This document shows positions 11,451-22,850 of a DNA stretch of 64,000 bases, piece after piece. The notes below the pieces were generated by a model that saw only the letters and a program-made list of their open reading frames with translations, did no database searches and had not been told where the DNA came from. The translations under genes and the position numbers were made by a program. The stretch is from Geosiphon pyriformis. Taxonomy: Eukaryota > Glomeromycota > Glomeromycetes > Archaeosporales > Geosiphonaceae. The stretch is taken from contig JAAOMT010000211.1 in the NCBI GenBank assembly GCA_016748015.1, positions 116,248 through 180,247 on the forward strand. Direction: 5' to 3'. Numbering within the stretch: position 1 is the stretch's first letter; each line of letters begins with the position of its first letter.

Positions 11451-13040
11451 ATAATCATTGAACCAAACACGTCAAATTGAACAACCAAAAAAGTATAAAA
11501 AAACAGATATATGTGATAAAAAGAAAAAAAAAAAAAAAGAGAAAAGAAAATGGAAATTACCAACAACATATATACACTAGCACAACAACTATTCCAACTG
11601 ATTCAACAACAGACTATGAAAATTACTATCAATCAACAAACCATTTAATACTGAGATACCAGAAAAATATGCCAATACAAAGTACAAAAAAAACCAGAAA
11701 GCACCATTGACAAAATAATTCTAAAAGTAAAATTGGCAATAAAAGAGCCAACAAGTGTTACTTCATATCAAGAAGTAATTAAAAAAACTTGGAAGTAGTG
11801 GATACAACAATTTTCAAAAAACTTTTGTTATTTCCACTTAAAACAACATCTAAATATTCAAAACTTATATATGAATAAGACAAAGTAATTATTCAATCCA
11901 AAAATATTACAACAACTTGAACAATTTGTGAGGAAGAACAATCTAGTCACATAAGCATGAGCTATTTATCGATTACAAATTGGATTTCAAGACTAATCTA
12001 AAATCTTATTCAACCCAGTAGTAAATGCTATTACTATTAACCAAATGGGAAAAATAATCAATGCCTAATTTGAAGAATTATAGAACAAGATAATACAGGT
12101 AATTCTTGAAAAAGAAGTTTAAGAAATACTCAAAGACAGAGAATTAGAATTAGAAGATCTCAATGGAACTCAATATTAAAAAAGAGAAAATAATATTACT
12201 CATAAAATATAAAAAATATATTAACAGATAAATTAGCCAATCAGAAGTAGCCATAGTAAAATTGGAATTCCAGGATTTCTCTTAAGAAGAATTGCAGAAT
12301 TCCAGAAATTTTAAGATTTTTATATAAAGAATTGCAGGATTCCAGAATTCCAGAATTCCTTTCAAAAGGAATTGCAAAATTTCAGGAATTCCTAAATTCC
12401 TGGTATAAAGAATCAAGGAATTAAGAAATCTCAATTATGTATATATAGTGGTAGTATTAGAAAAAGAAAAGACAGATCTCTCAATTTAGATTTTATCTAA
12501 GCAATTTTTCACATTACAAATATTAAATAAATAATTATTTACCATCTTAAATCTACTCTCTATTATCAACTCTTTATGTTAATAGTAATTGATACTTAAT
12601 CACACTGAAACAATAGCTTTTGATTACAGCTATTGATAAGATACTAACATTCATTGTCTTGACTTATTTCTTTATTTTTTTTTATTTACTTTTATTTTCT
12701 TTTATTTTGTTATTTCTTTTGTTTTACTAATTGATTGAAGATTAAGCACTGAATTATTAACATCAAGGATAGCCTAGTAAAAGACCCCAAAGGAAAGATA
12801 TAAAGAGTAATAATTCAAGGATAACTTATTAGAAAGGCATTTCTGCCAGATTACCAGCCACCATGCTAAGAAAAAAATTTGATGAAATTGCAATTCTGGG
12901 AGACTATTGAAACACTATTGAATCTCTGTCTATTATACAAAAAACTCAACCAAAACTGTCAGACACAAACAACAATCAAAAAACCAATATTAATATAACA
13001 ATTGAGCACCAAGTTATGAGTTTGTTATTTGCTTTAAGAT
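11450..13040 (+). other. 3' flank of the Gypsy relic, probably including an LTR remnant
   Basis: No intact gene. Between about 12255 and 12420 there is a cluster of GGAATTCC/GAATTCCAG palindromic motifs. TATATATAG at 12440 and a TTAAATAAATAATT stretch near 12525 follow. That order (U3-like repeats, TATA, A-rich polyadenylation-like signal) fits the remains of a long terminal repeat downstream of the plus-strand integrase. I could not define its ends or a second copy, so the LTR reading is tentative. Confidence 0.4.
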
Positions 13041-15090
13041 CCCAAATAATCACTTGTAATATTGGTATAAAATTTTGAATTTATAAGTTTTCTAATCTAA
13101 GTTTGTATTGGCTTTGAAAAACCAATTATTTCCAATAAGAGCTTGATATTAGAGTACATCTATAATTAGAACTTTAATTAAAATAGTGATTTTATCAATT
13201 GTAAATAGAAAATTGTCAATTTTTTTTACTAGTGTTTTTTTAATACCATCTACTGTAATAATAACTGTTTAAGCAAATCTATTAATATTTTATTGTAACT
13301 GTTGCATTAACTAGTAAATAATAATATTTTTAGCAGATCTATTGTTTAAGATTAATTAAATTGGTTTTTCTTTAACTTCAGCTTCTGTATATATAGCTGT
13401 AATTGCTTTTTGTTCTGTAATAGCTGTATTGCTAAGCAAAAATAATAATTTATTTGTTTTAAATTCAAATAAAAATATATTAAAAAAGTTGGTATTTTGG
13501 ACAATTCTGGCTAATAAAATTATATTATTGAAAAGATTTTGTCTTAAGACTGTAGCTTTACTTTTAAAAAGTGCAGTTTGCTAAAAATTTGATTTTTCTA
13601 AAATTGTAAAATAACTAGATTGTATATAATAATGGTTGGGTCTTTGTTGAGTTGGATTTCGAGAAACTAATTAGTTATTAAGATTAAATCTATTGTTATT
13701 TGTTGTAAATTGGTTTTAAAGTACAAATTGGTTTTGTTGAACCAATTTTTGAGCAGATATTTGATATTGTTGAACTAATAATTATTAATACTATTGTTGA
13801 ATGAGTTGTAGAATAGATTAATAGTAATTATTCTGGTATTAAGATCCTAATAAATAATAAGTTGGTAATAAAGATTAGTGATAAGATTGTTAAGATAAAG
13901 AATAATATTAATTATTTCTTTACTATTGGTTTTATGACATTTTTTGGCAGTCTTATTTCCAATGTTCTAGAATTTTACAATAGTAATAGCTTTGGTTTTG
14001 GCTGTTTGATAATGGAAAATTGTTTGGGTTTTATTATTGTGATAATTAATATCTTTGTTGTTGCTGTTGTTATTGGTTAATAATATAATTTTTAACTTTC
14101 TTAATTAATTGGTTGATTTTTTTTTCAGCTACTGAATTGGTTTTTTTAATGGCTAGGTTGACAAATTTTGTATAATTGGCTTCTTTTATTGCTATTTTAT
14201 AAGTTTTAATATATTGAATAACAATGGCTAAGTTTTTTGAAACATATGGTTAAACTTTTTTAATAAGTTTGTTTTTTAATTCTATAATAAATTAATCCAA
14301 AATCTGAATATTGAAATAATAGTTATTGGTTTCTAATTGTTAAATTTATTAAAAAAATTTGTTGAACTTTCTAAGATAAGTTATAACAGATTTAGATGAC
14401 TCTTGTTTAATATTACAAAACCGATTTTGGAGAATAATAGATGTGTTGTTAGTAAATTCTTTCAAAAAAGCATTTTTGAATGTTTACCAGTTTTTAAATA
14501 GTTTAGCCAAATTTTAAAACCATTCTTTAGCTGTTTTTTGTAAAAAGTAAGGAATTGTTTTTAATATTCTAACTTTATTTTATCTATTTGCCTTTTCTGC
14601 TTTTGAAACTTTGTTAAATTATTCTTGTAAACTGGTGTTAGTATCTTTTTCTGTAATTTTTGTAATTTTTGCAATATAGATAATTGTCATTTTATTTGTA
14701 TCTTTATTTTCAGTAGTTTTTTTTTTAGTAAATTTAGAAATGTTTTCTTTATCACCTAATTTTTCAGAATAATTACTTTGGTTTTTTGTTAAATAATCAA
14801 AAAGATTGGTACTAGTAGATATTGGTTTTGGTTGTTAAGTAGAGCTTTTTTGTAAAATAAAATTTTTTGGTCTTAAGAACCAAATAAAAAGTAAATTAAG
14901 TATTTGCAATTGAGCAAGTAAAATTAGAAATTGTGTAATAGAAAGTGATAATCTGATACTGGTTTCTTGTTCTAGTGTTTTTAGATATTTGACAGTTATT
15001 TTTGATGTATTATAAGTTGTTCTTGAATTTTTTTTTTGTCTTTGTTTTTTTTGTTGTTATTTTTAGGTTTTAATTCTATGTTTAAAAAGA
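13040..15090 (-). pseudogene. Ty3/Gypsy gag-protease relic
   Basis: Read on the minus strand this is a decayed retrotransposon 5' half. At about 14560-14375 the frame gives AKEWF*NLAKLFKNW*TF followed by KNAFLKEFTNN and IKQESSKSVITYLRKFNK, the capsid-like gag core. At about 13992-13937 lies a gag zinc knuckle reading YYYCKILEHWK*DC, where a CxxCxxxGHxxxxC pattern is expected. At about 13270-13050 comes a retroviral-type protease tail (VDGIKKTLVKKIDNFLFTI, then VLIIDVL*YQALIGNNWFF). Stops replace Gln, Arg and Trp codons. The orientation is opposite to the integrase relic at 10.9 kb, so these are two different insertions. No RT follows below 13.0 kb. Confidence 0.7.
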
Positions 15091-15489
15091 ATTTAAATTG
15101 TATTGGGTATTTTTCTTTGCAATATTAAATAATATTAAAGTTGAGTTTTTGAAAGTAAATGTCAAGTGTTTTATTATTAAAGTCTTTTGTTTTTAAATAT
15201 AAATAGTGTAGTAAGTTTTCATAGAAGTTGTTTCTAATTTCTGAAATATTGTTGTTTTTAAAAAAATAATTGTTAATATGGTTTTTAATGTATTAATATA
15301 ATGATTTTTTGAAAATTTTAATTCTATCTTAGATGTTAAATTTATGTTTGTAGTAAGTATAAATTAACTAATAATATTTTAGAATTGTTGTATTAAGTAT
15401 AATTGCCACTTTAAAGTTGTTATTGCTGTGTTATTTTTATAGAAAAGTACCAAATATTATTAGAGGTTTTTGGTTTTTTTTTTTGAATG

Positions 15490-16430
15490 CTATTAATATT
15501 TGTTTGCTGTAACTTTATATTTTTTAGAAGTTGTTAAACCTTCAATAATTAAATTTATTTTCAAATTATCTTCTATAATTTGAACTATTGAATTTATAAG
15601 TAGAATGGTCAATTTTATGTCAGTTATTTTGTATAGTTATATTGTAGTAAATGGCAATTCTTTTTCAAAAATTATTTATTTGGAAGCTTACTAAAAATAT
15701 GTAATTACTTTGCTATAAAAGTCAACTTTTTTATAAAAATCTTGTCTGTAAATTACCCTAATAATTATAATAAAAAATATAAAAGAAATAAGATTTTGTT
15801 AAAAAAATTGTTTCTGGTTTAAGCTTGAAATTATTAATAATTTACTGAAATTGGTAGCTAATTAATTTCAAAACATTAATTGAATTTTGGAGAATTTTAA
15901 GTGTAATTACTGAAAAAATTGGTTTTTTGAATTATATTTTATTTAAATTATAATATTGAAAATAAATCTAAAAGTGAAATTATTATTTTCTGGTAAGATA
16001 CATTTTTTTAAAGAGAAAAACTTTTTTTTTATACAATTTATTATAGTACTGGTCTATAAATTTACACTTTTTTTTGCTATGATTTTAATAAATTAAAGAT
16101 ATATTTTAACAAACTATAAGTTGTTTTTATGAACTATAAATAATTTTAGTAGACTATTAAAATATTTTATAGATTTTTACAAATTTTGGCAAATTCTTGA
16201 ATATTATAGAGTTTGAAGTATTGCATAATCTGATTATTATAATTGTGTATCATATAAATTGGGTTATTAATTAGATAATAATATTTAATAATTTAATTAA
16301 CTAATAAGTAATAATTAAAATAATAATAATATATGTTAATTAATAATAAAAATTATAAAAATAATTTCATGTTAATTATTGACTAAAATTCTACTGAAAA
16401 TATTAGCTTTAGTTAAGTTTACTTCTATTG
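15490..16430 (-). repeat. Composite AT repeat, reverse-oriented copy
   Basis: The reverse complement reproduces the order of the 4.6-6.6 kb array: one 650-bp-type unit (about 16.43-15.78 kb), one 68-bp-type unit around 15720-15640 (GTTGACTTTTATAGCAAAGTA), and the segment ending near 15540. It abuts a plus-strand LINE tail at its high-coordinate end. Confidence 0.65.
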
Positions 16431-16434
16431 TAAC

Positions 16435-16572
16435 AATATAATATAACCTAAACTAAGTAGCTAGTTACATATAAACAGCATATAAACTACATTTAGTTTA
16501 AAATACTTAATTTGTTTTAAAGTACTAGATAGTAGTTGAGTTATATTTGTTAAACTTAATAAAAAAAATATA
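16435..16572 (+). mobile_element. Decayed LINE 3' tail
   Basis: CTAAACTAAGTAGCTAGTTACAT, AACAGCATATAAACTACATTTAGTTT and TACTAGATAGTAGTTGAG, followed by an A run, match the 3' UTR of copy C at 59297-59417. The matching stretches there are GGCCTAAATGGCTAGCC, GCTGTATTTAGTTT and TACTAGATAGCAGTTGAG. Only the tail is present, as expected for a severely 5'-truncated insertion. Confidence 0.65.
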
Positions 16573-17460
16573 TAGTATTATATAAAAATTTTATTTTTAA
16601 AAATTGGATTGTAAACTTTTATTAATACAAAAAAACAATATTAATTTGGTAGATTTTATATAAAGATTTATAATTAAATACAGATTAAATATTTAATTTC
16701 TTAATTTTAAGTTTAAAATTAAGTTAAAATAAGTATTAAAAAAAATTAAGCTGTTTATTTTAATTTGTAATTTTTATATAAGTTTTTTAATAATCTAAAA
16801 AAGTTGGTTTTTGTTAATATAATTACTTAAATAATTAATTATATATATATAAAATATAAATTATGTTTAATTTAAAATACTTTAATATTATATTATATTA
16901 AATAATAATTATATTATATTTATAAAATATAAATAAAAAAAAGTATTTTTTTTATTATTAATTAAATTATTAATATTAAAAAGTGGTTTATTTTTTTTAA
17001 ATATATAAATTTTTTATTTATAAAATTTTTAAACTGTTTTTTTATTATTTTTGTAATTATAATAATATTTTTGAATATTTTTATTTTGGTTTGTTTTGTT
17101 TTATTATTATTATTATTATTGTTGTTGTTTTTATTATTGTTATAATCTTTAATTTTAATTTTTTGTATTGGTAAATTTTTTTAATAATATTTGGTTATAA
17201 TTTTTTTTGTTATTTTTTATTATTGTTATTGTTAATAAAATGTTTCTATGCAAATAAATTAAAAACTTTAAATATAAATAATATAAAAAATAAAAAATAA
17301 AACTTTTTACTTAAAATAAAAAAACTTTAAGTATAATAAATAATTTAATAATTTTTTAAAAATTAATAAAAAAAAAGAAAAAAAAGGAAAATAATAATAA
17401 TAATAAAATTATTATTATATTTTTATATTATTTAAAAGTTTATATTTCTAATATCTGACA
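16573..17460. other. AT-rich DNA with TTA/TTG triplet runs
   Basis: Homopolymer and triplet runs, including TTATTATTATTATTGTTGTTG near 17100. No gene or RNA recognised. Confidence 0.5.
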
Positions 17461-17464
17461 ATAT

Positions 17465-17585
17465 ATTATTTAGGGGGCTGATTACATGTAAAAAAATGAA
17501 TTACACTTATTTTTAAGCTTTTTTTGCTGTATTTATTTTATTTTTTGCATTAATGAATGTAATTCAACCACTACTTATTACAAAT
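17465..17585 (+). mobile_element. Possible decayed retroelement tail
   Basis: GGCTGATTACATGTAAAAAAATG and ACACTTATTTTTAAG resemble, in reverse complement, the tail at 24.68-24.79 kb (GGCTGGTCACGTGTAGAAAACG, ACACTTATTTTAGAA), with C-to-T and G-to-A changes. A second motif, AATTCAACCACTAC at 17562, corresponds to the other end of that tail but in the opposite orientation. The fragment may therefore be rearranged. Confidence 0.35.
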
Positions 17586-17589
17586 AATA

Positions 17590-18418
17590 AATTGAGTTTT
17601 ATTATTTAAAATTTATATAATATATAAATATATATTTTATTATATTTATAATTTTTTGTCTTTTTATATAAATATGTTTATTTAAAACAAAACTTTAAAA
17701 AAAATTGAATTTTAAATGTATAAATGTTAAGTTTTTTAATAAAATAAAAAAATTCCTAATTTGAAAACCAGATTTTTTACTTCTTGAAATTCAAAATATT
17801 TCTCTGGAATTTTTATTACACTTCAATATGAAAGAAAATAAATATGGTGCTAGTGACAAAGTTAACTTCGCCTCGGATAATAACTTTACTGTTAGTAATC
17901 AGGCGGAGACACAATTCCATAAAAGGAGCCACACAACGTTATTGGAAGCTTTGTTTGGCCAAGTGATTACTCTCCTGATAACCCCGCATCATTTATTCAT
18001 GCGAGAAAAACATCCACAATTTGTTATCACATTTTCATTTTTACCCGAATATTTCAATCTATCATGCCATTTACATTCATGCGAATCGACATTTCCCACT
18101 GTCCTGACTCACCTTTGATAATTCATGTGATTAATTCAGTAAGCGAAAATCAAAGAACAATAAATAACTCAACTCTTTTTTCTTACTCTGGTTGGTTCAG
18201 CCGAGTGGTAACACCGCGCAGTTTTCCCGATAATAGCAAGAGACATAAATACGAGGCAAGGTGCTTCATCAAAGTGTAACTTATTTCCCATCTCAACTAC
18301 TAACTTAAAACTGGTCAACTCACGCGAAATTGAAACAAGTAAAAGCAAGTGGACTTCTCGTGAAAAATAGTATACCTTCGTCACCCCTATCTTCAGGGAA
18401 CTTGTTCCCCTTTGGACA
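17590..18418 (+). other. Upstream region of the NYN-domain gene
   Basis: Composition shifts sharply from near-pure AT to a mixed sequence at about 17.83 kb, marking the edge of the gene island. Open frames here (for example 17828-18118) have no recognisable domain and no continuation. This is most likely promoter and 5' untranslated sequence of the gene starting at 18419. Confidence 0.45.
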
Positions 18419-19856
18419 ATGCCTGAAAAATCTTTAAATAGTGAAGAACAAATGTTGGGAGATTTCGAAAGCCTGTGGCGATACCTTGAAATGGAGAAAG
18501 AAAAATGGCGAGATTCTAACTCATCGTCACTCTTGCAACTTTCGAATGTGTTGAACTCTGCCTCTCACTCAAAGAAAGGTAATAATATTAAGAAACCACC
18601 TTTGTTACCCCATTCCTCGTCGTCCGAGTATTCTTCTTCTGAAGAGTTATCACTTGGTGGCCATAAAACGATCAAAGTAGCGAAACCATCAAAGAAAAAA
18701 AGGGTACATCTCTTGGTTCTTCCACCCGTTGGACCAGGGGATAAAAAGAACCAAAAAAAGAAAAATAGTAAGATAATCATTACCAAAAAGGAAGTTGAGG
18801 CAAAGATATCCTCGCATGTTTCTAAGACAACGGTACGTTTCCTTCAATAATTTTTGTCAATCTCATTGCTCTACTCTAAAAATTTGATAGAAAACTCAAA
18901 ATTCTTAATTTATGCGTTGAACTGAATAGAAATCTGATGGAAAGAAAGTCCATTTCGAAGAAAATCCTACCAACGATACTGTTTTGAACAAAGCTGATAA
19001 AAAACCATCCGCAGATTCCGTTTTGGTTAAACTTAATCAAAACCCATCTCAAGATATTATTTTGAACAAAATTGATCATCATGTAAATGAAGTCAAACCA
19101 ACAACATCAAAAGCCAAAAAACAGGGCTTCTGGAAGCCATCGAAGCTTCGTATACCTATCCCGATTGCTATTTCTCCGGATCCTATTCACGTTTTTGTTG
19201 ATAATTCCAACATATTAGCTGGATTCTTGGCATATTGTCGGGAGAAACAACCTACTCCTATCCGCGCAGACAATTCGAGTTCAGCAGTCACTGCAGATCT
19301 TAAACCTAAATTGGACTATGAAGCGTTGTTCACCATCCTCGAGCGAGGAAGGAATATCGACCGTAAAGTTCTAGTCGCTTCCTCTCCATTGTATCAGCGG
19401 CTTGAGGAAGCCGAAAATGGCGGGTATGAGGTCTCCGTACTTCGTCGTGTTAAAAGACCGATCGAGGAAGAAACTATTTTCAATACAAATTTAGCTTCTC
19501 GTATGCGAGAAGGTCAATCATCACAAACCGGGATGGAAAAAGAACAGTGCGTTGATGAACTTCTCCATCTCAAGATCTTGGAGTCCTTGCTTGACTACTC
19601 TGCTCCTGCTACTTTGGTATTGGCAAGTGGTGACGGTAAAGACGCAGAGTATTTCCAAGGGGGATTTCATAAATGTGTAGTAATGGCTTTAAATAGAGGT
19701 TGGAAGGTCGAAGTAATTAGCTGGCAACGCCAGTTGAGCTCTAATTTCTTGAACAAAAAATTCTTGAAAATGTGGAAAGATCGCTATCACGTTATCTTTT
19801 TGGATTGGTTCGCCAAGGAGCTTGGTTGCGAATCTAACAGCACCTCTAAAATGTGA
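18419..19856 (+). CDS. NYN (PIN-like RNase) domain protein, two exons
   Basis: CDS joins 18419-18832 and 18930-19856 (446 aa). The intron starts GTACGT and ends ATAG, phase 0. The first ~190 residues are low-complexity: an acidic/helical start (MPEKSLNSEEQML), a Ser-rich stretch SSSSEYSSSEE, and Lys-rich patches. The C-terminal half carries a NYN/PIN-like fold. It begins DPIHVFVDNSNI with the first metal-binding Asp, continues through a central LDYEALFTILERGR, then ATLVLASGDGKDAEY with the second acidic cluster, and ends VEVISWQRQLSSNF before LDWFAKEL. These are the features of NYN ribonucleases, which act on RNA without a known single substrate class. The ATG chosen is the first in a long frame preceded by a composition change. 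The exact cellular target is unknown. The gene ends about 1.3 kb before the tRNA. Confidence 0.8.
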
Positions 19857-21153
19857 AATTTGGCGAATATACAAAGTTGGTCTAATTGCGGGAATGATTT
19901 ATTCATTCACATCCCAATTGCCAAAGTCAGCTGACATTAATCTTTTAATTGAAACTGTAATCTATATATGAACTATATTTCAAGTGTCCTTTTCTTTTTT
20001 CGGAGAATGAACATAACTGTTTTTTTTCTTGCTCTTTTTCATCTATTGCATTCACCCCGGATCCTTCTTATTCCTTTATTTTCTTTTGTACAATTCTTTT
20101 TATTTCTCATAGACAGCCATCGAAACGGTACTTGTCAACCCTCTACTTCATACTTCTTTCCTGAAATTTACTTTTTCTTCCTCTTCAATAACTAATAGTC
20201 AAAAAATCACTTTTTCCATAATTGATCAACTCTTCATCCTTAACTTTTTATTCCACATACTTTGTAAATAAACAAATGAATATCCCTTTTATCTTTAGTT
20301 TAATAATCTTTTTCTTACCACCCTTAAATTTCCGTCATCAATCCTTAATCTTTAACTTTTTCTTTTGTACATAATTATTTTGCCTTTATTGTCATTTGAT
20401 AGTAAAAGATTTGGGAATACTGTTTTAAGGGAATAATGATAATTATGGAAGGCTGATAAAAAATAGAGGTGGAACTATCAATGTAGCATAGCAAACAAGA
20501 GTTGGGGGTTTTTTCTAGCTTTTTAGCTTTAATTGCAGTTGGGAAGGATACCTTTGATATGCTATATATCGTAAAGTTATCCTTTCACCAATCTGTATGT
20601 TTTTTCTGGATTATCTATAATCTGGTTGTTTCCCACAACTAGAAAGCGATTACGATGAAAAATTTTCATTTCCTTCAAATTATGGGTATGATTCATGCCA
20701 CGGTTAAATCAAAAAATCCCAAGATTTTACACCATTCGTTGATCAATTAGTGATCATTATTTCCTCCCCCCTCAAATGTATCTCACTCCTGAATGTATCT
20801 CAATCTAAACAAGTATATACACAATTTTACATCCCTTTCCGAAATTAAAAAACAGTGTTGCGTCATTATCCTGTTTTTCTTTCTAATAAATAAAAAATTT
20901 GTGGAACGATTTTCCTCTACTTTTCGTCATATATCTAAATGCGTTGAATGGAGGTATAAATTTGAAAAATTTCAGCGGACTCACTTTAATTTCAGAAGAA
21001 AAAAACCTTTTGGAACGAATTGCAAATCGGAATACTCTTGCGAAAGTTCAGTGAACGTAGAAGTTGTTTCAAATTCCATTAACAAAATAAACATTGATAG
21101 ATTCTAGATGAATCGGGAAATTAACAAAAGGAGTTTCTAACCCTACACTAAAT
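19857..21153. other. Intergenic region between NYN gene and tRNA-Ser
   Basis: T-rich 3' flank followed by mixed sequence. Short frames at 19968-20195 and 20793-21107 have no domain features. Nothing else recognised. Confidence 0.5.
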
Positions 21154-21236
21154 CGACGGTAGCAGGGTTCGAACCTGCGCTCCCATAGGGAACCAGATTT
21201 CAAGTCTGGCGCCTTAGACCACTCGGCCATACCGTC
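21154..21236 (-). tRNA. tRNA-Ser (anticodon UGA)
   Basis: The reverse complement folds as a class II tRNA of 83 nt. The acceptor stem GACGGTA pairs with TACCGTC, with G as discriminator base. The D arm begins GGCCGAGTGGT (A box), and the T arm contains GGTTCGAACC (B box). The anticodon stem CCAGA/TCTGG encloses the loop CTTGAAA, giving anticodon TGA, which reads UCA and related Ser codons. The long variable arm is GTTCCCTATGGGAGC. No intron. The discriminator G and long variable arm both fit serine identity. Confidence 0.95.
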
Positions 21237-21472
21237 TTAATCTGTGTAACACTTTAGAACAGTTTATACTATTTGTAGTTTAGTGCTCTCGACAATTAGT
21301 TTTGTATTACAATTGAAATTGATGACGAAAGAGACGGAAAAAATTTGCACTCGGTATAAATTCATGCAATTATTTCTTAATTGCTAACTCTCGTCTCTAC
21401 TCATTGACCTCTGTATAGCGGCGGTTCTCTATCCAATATAAGTGATTTATATAAAAATTATAGTGAACAAAC

Positions 21473-21752
21473 ATGGTATATCAAGCTTTCCAATTTTTAG
21501 TGGTTCTTTTTTACAAAAGTTTAAAATATCTGACTCTTTCAAATTTCACAGGATACCAAACAACCTGTGAAACTTGCACGTGTGATAAAAGTTCTTGGAC
21601 GCACTGGTTCTCGTGGTGGTGTCACTCAAGTCCGTGTCGAGTTCATTGAGGACACGCAACGTTCAATTATTCGAAATGTGAAAGGTCCTGTGCGAGAAAA
21701 TGACATTCTATGTCTACTCGAGTCTGAACGTGAGGCTAGAAGATTGCGTTAA
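21473..21752 (+). CDS. rps28: Ribosomal protein eS28 (RPS28), small subunit
   Basis: CDS joins 21473-21475 and 21552-21752, giving 67 aa. The first coding exon is only the ATG, followed at once by an intron (GTATATCA...TTTCACAG). Exon 2 gives [19 protein letters not shown], then [19 protein letters not shown], then VKGPVREND and the invariant C-terminus [12 protein letters not shown]. Length and sequence match eukaryotic eS28, an OB-fold protein of the 40S subunit near the mRNA exit channel. The intron joins the ATG to GAT in frame, as required by the conserved MD start. The gene lies 236 bp from the divergently oriented tRNA-Ser. Confidence 0.97.
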
Positions 21753-22497
21753 GGAGTCAAGGATGATGTTAGGGAGAGGAAATCTAGAAAAGGATAAATT
21801 ATTCCTACCTATTTTGATCACGAGGGTTGAGGTGAAAATGGATTGATGGATTTTTTCTTTGAGGAAGGATATTAAAAGTTAATTTACCAAATGTTTTGGC
21901 CTTTCATCATCATCATGATTGATTATTGCGAGCGAAAAATATTTCATGGCTAAGTTGAAATTTTAATAGAATTCGTTGATTAATAGTTTATTTTGAATGA
22001 AATATGGATTTAGATGGCTAAAAAGTCAATTTATTAAAAATCTCAAGAAATCGAAAAACTTGATTTGGTCTCTTGATGAATGGAAGTAATCCTATTTTAG
22101 GATGAATTAAAACTGTGGATAGTTTAAGACCTTTTGAGTCATTCAAAAATTCTATCGAGAAGTTAGGTGTATGTGGGGGTATTAGGTTGTGCAAAGTAAT
22201 CGAAATTTAAATCATTTAAATCGGGACAATTGGATCAATATTCGCTAAATCAGGAAACCGCTTATAACTTAAATTCTTGAATTCTTAAAGTTCATCTGAA
22301 GTTAAGCAATTTTCCAAGCTTCAAATTTTCTTGAGAAATGTATTCGTAGTGAGGAACAAAGCTATGTCTTGCATAAAATGGTTTTCAAAGGGATTAATTT
22401 TTTTCGCATCATAGATTTATTGTTTGATTATAAAAATTAAATTAACAATTTTATATGTTTATAGAAATTTATATTATGTTATAAATTATAATTGGAA

Positions 22498-22547
22498 TGT
22501 AATAATAATAATAATAATAATAAAAATAATAATAATAATAATATTAT
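22498..22547 (+). repeat. (AAT)n microsatellite, interrupted
   Basis: AAT triplets with one AAAAT interruption. Confidence 0.9.
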
Positions 22548-22694
22548 TATATTTTATTTATATTATTAATTATGATTTTTAATTTTTATATATTTTAATT
22601 TGAATTACAAATCAATTTTATTTATTAAACACATATAATTATATATAATAATTATTATATTTAATTTATATATTAGAATAATAATTTGTTTTTA

Positions 22695-22697
<3 letters not shown>

Positions 22698-22779
<82 letters not shown>
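22698..22779 (+). repeat. (TTA)n microsatellite, about 27 units
   Basis: A long perfect TTA tract located 70 bp beyond the 3' end of the aspartic protease gene. Confidence 0.95.
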
Positions 22780-22781
<2 letters not shown>

Positions 22782-22850
22782 TTTTACATTATGAAAATAA
22801 TTCTTTTTTGATTAAAAAAAGTTATTTAATTATTTATTATTTATTAATAA

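Larger units (their letters stand above)
21753..22850. other. RPS28 downstream region with triplet repeats
   Basis: No gene seen. AT content rises again towards the (AAT)n and (TTA)n tracts at about 22.5 and 22.7 kb. Confidence 0.5.

Noticed and set aside
11477-11710. Lys/Thr-rich open frame
   Set aside because: Overlaps the decayed Gypsy 3' region, low complexity, no domain.
13862-14080. 72-codon plus-strand frame, membrane-like
   Set aside because: It is the antisense of the decayed Gypsy gag zinc-knuckle region.
4600-17400. Mitochondrial DNA insertion suggested by the extreme AT content
   Set aside because: No mitochondrial gene, tRNA or rRNA segment was recognised; retroelement relics account for the readable parts.
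17828-18118. 96-codon frame upstream of the NYN gene
   Set aside because: No domain and no splice link into the NYN frame; probably 5' flank.
18190-18270. Stretch with a tRNA-like D-arm (CAGCCGAGTGGTAAC)
   Set aside because: No T-arm B box, no acceptor pairing and no anticodon stem; chance similarity.
20793-21107. 104-codon frame between NYN gene and tRNA
   Set aside because: Starts in a T-rich tract, composition irregular, no recognisable family.
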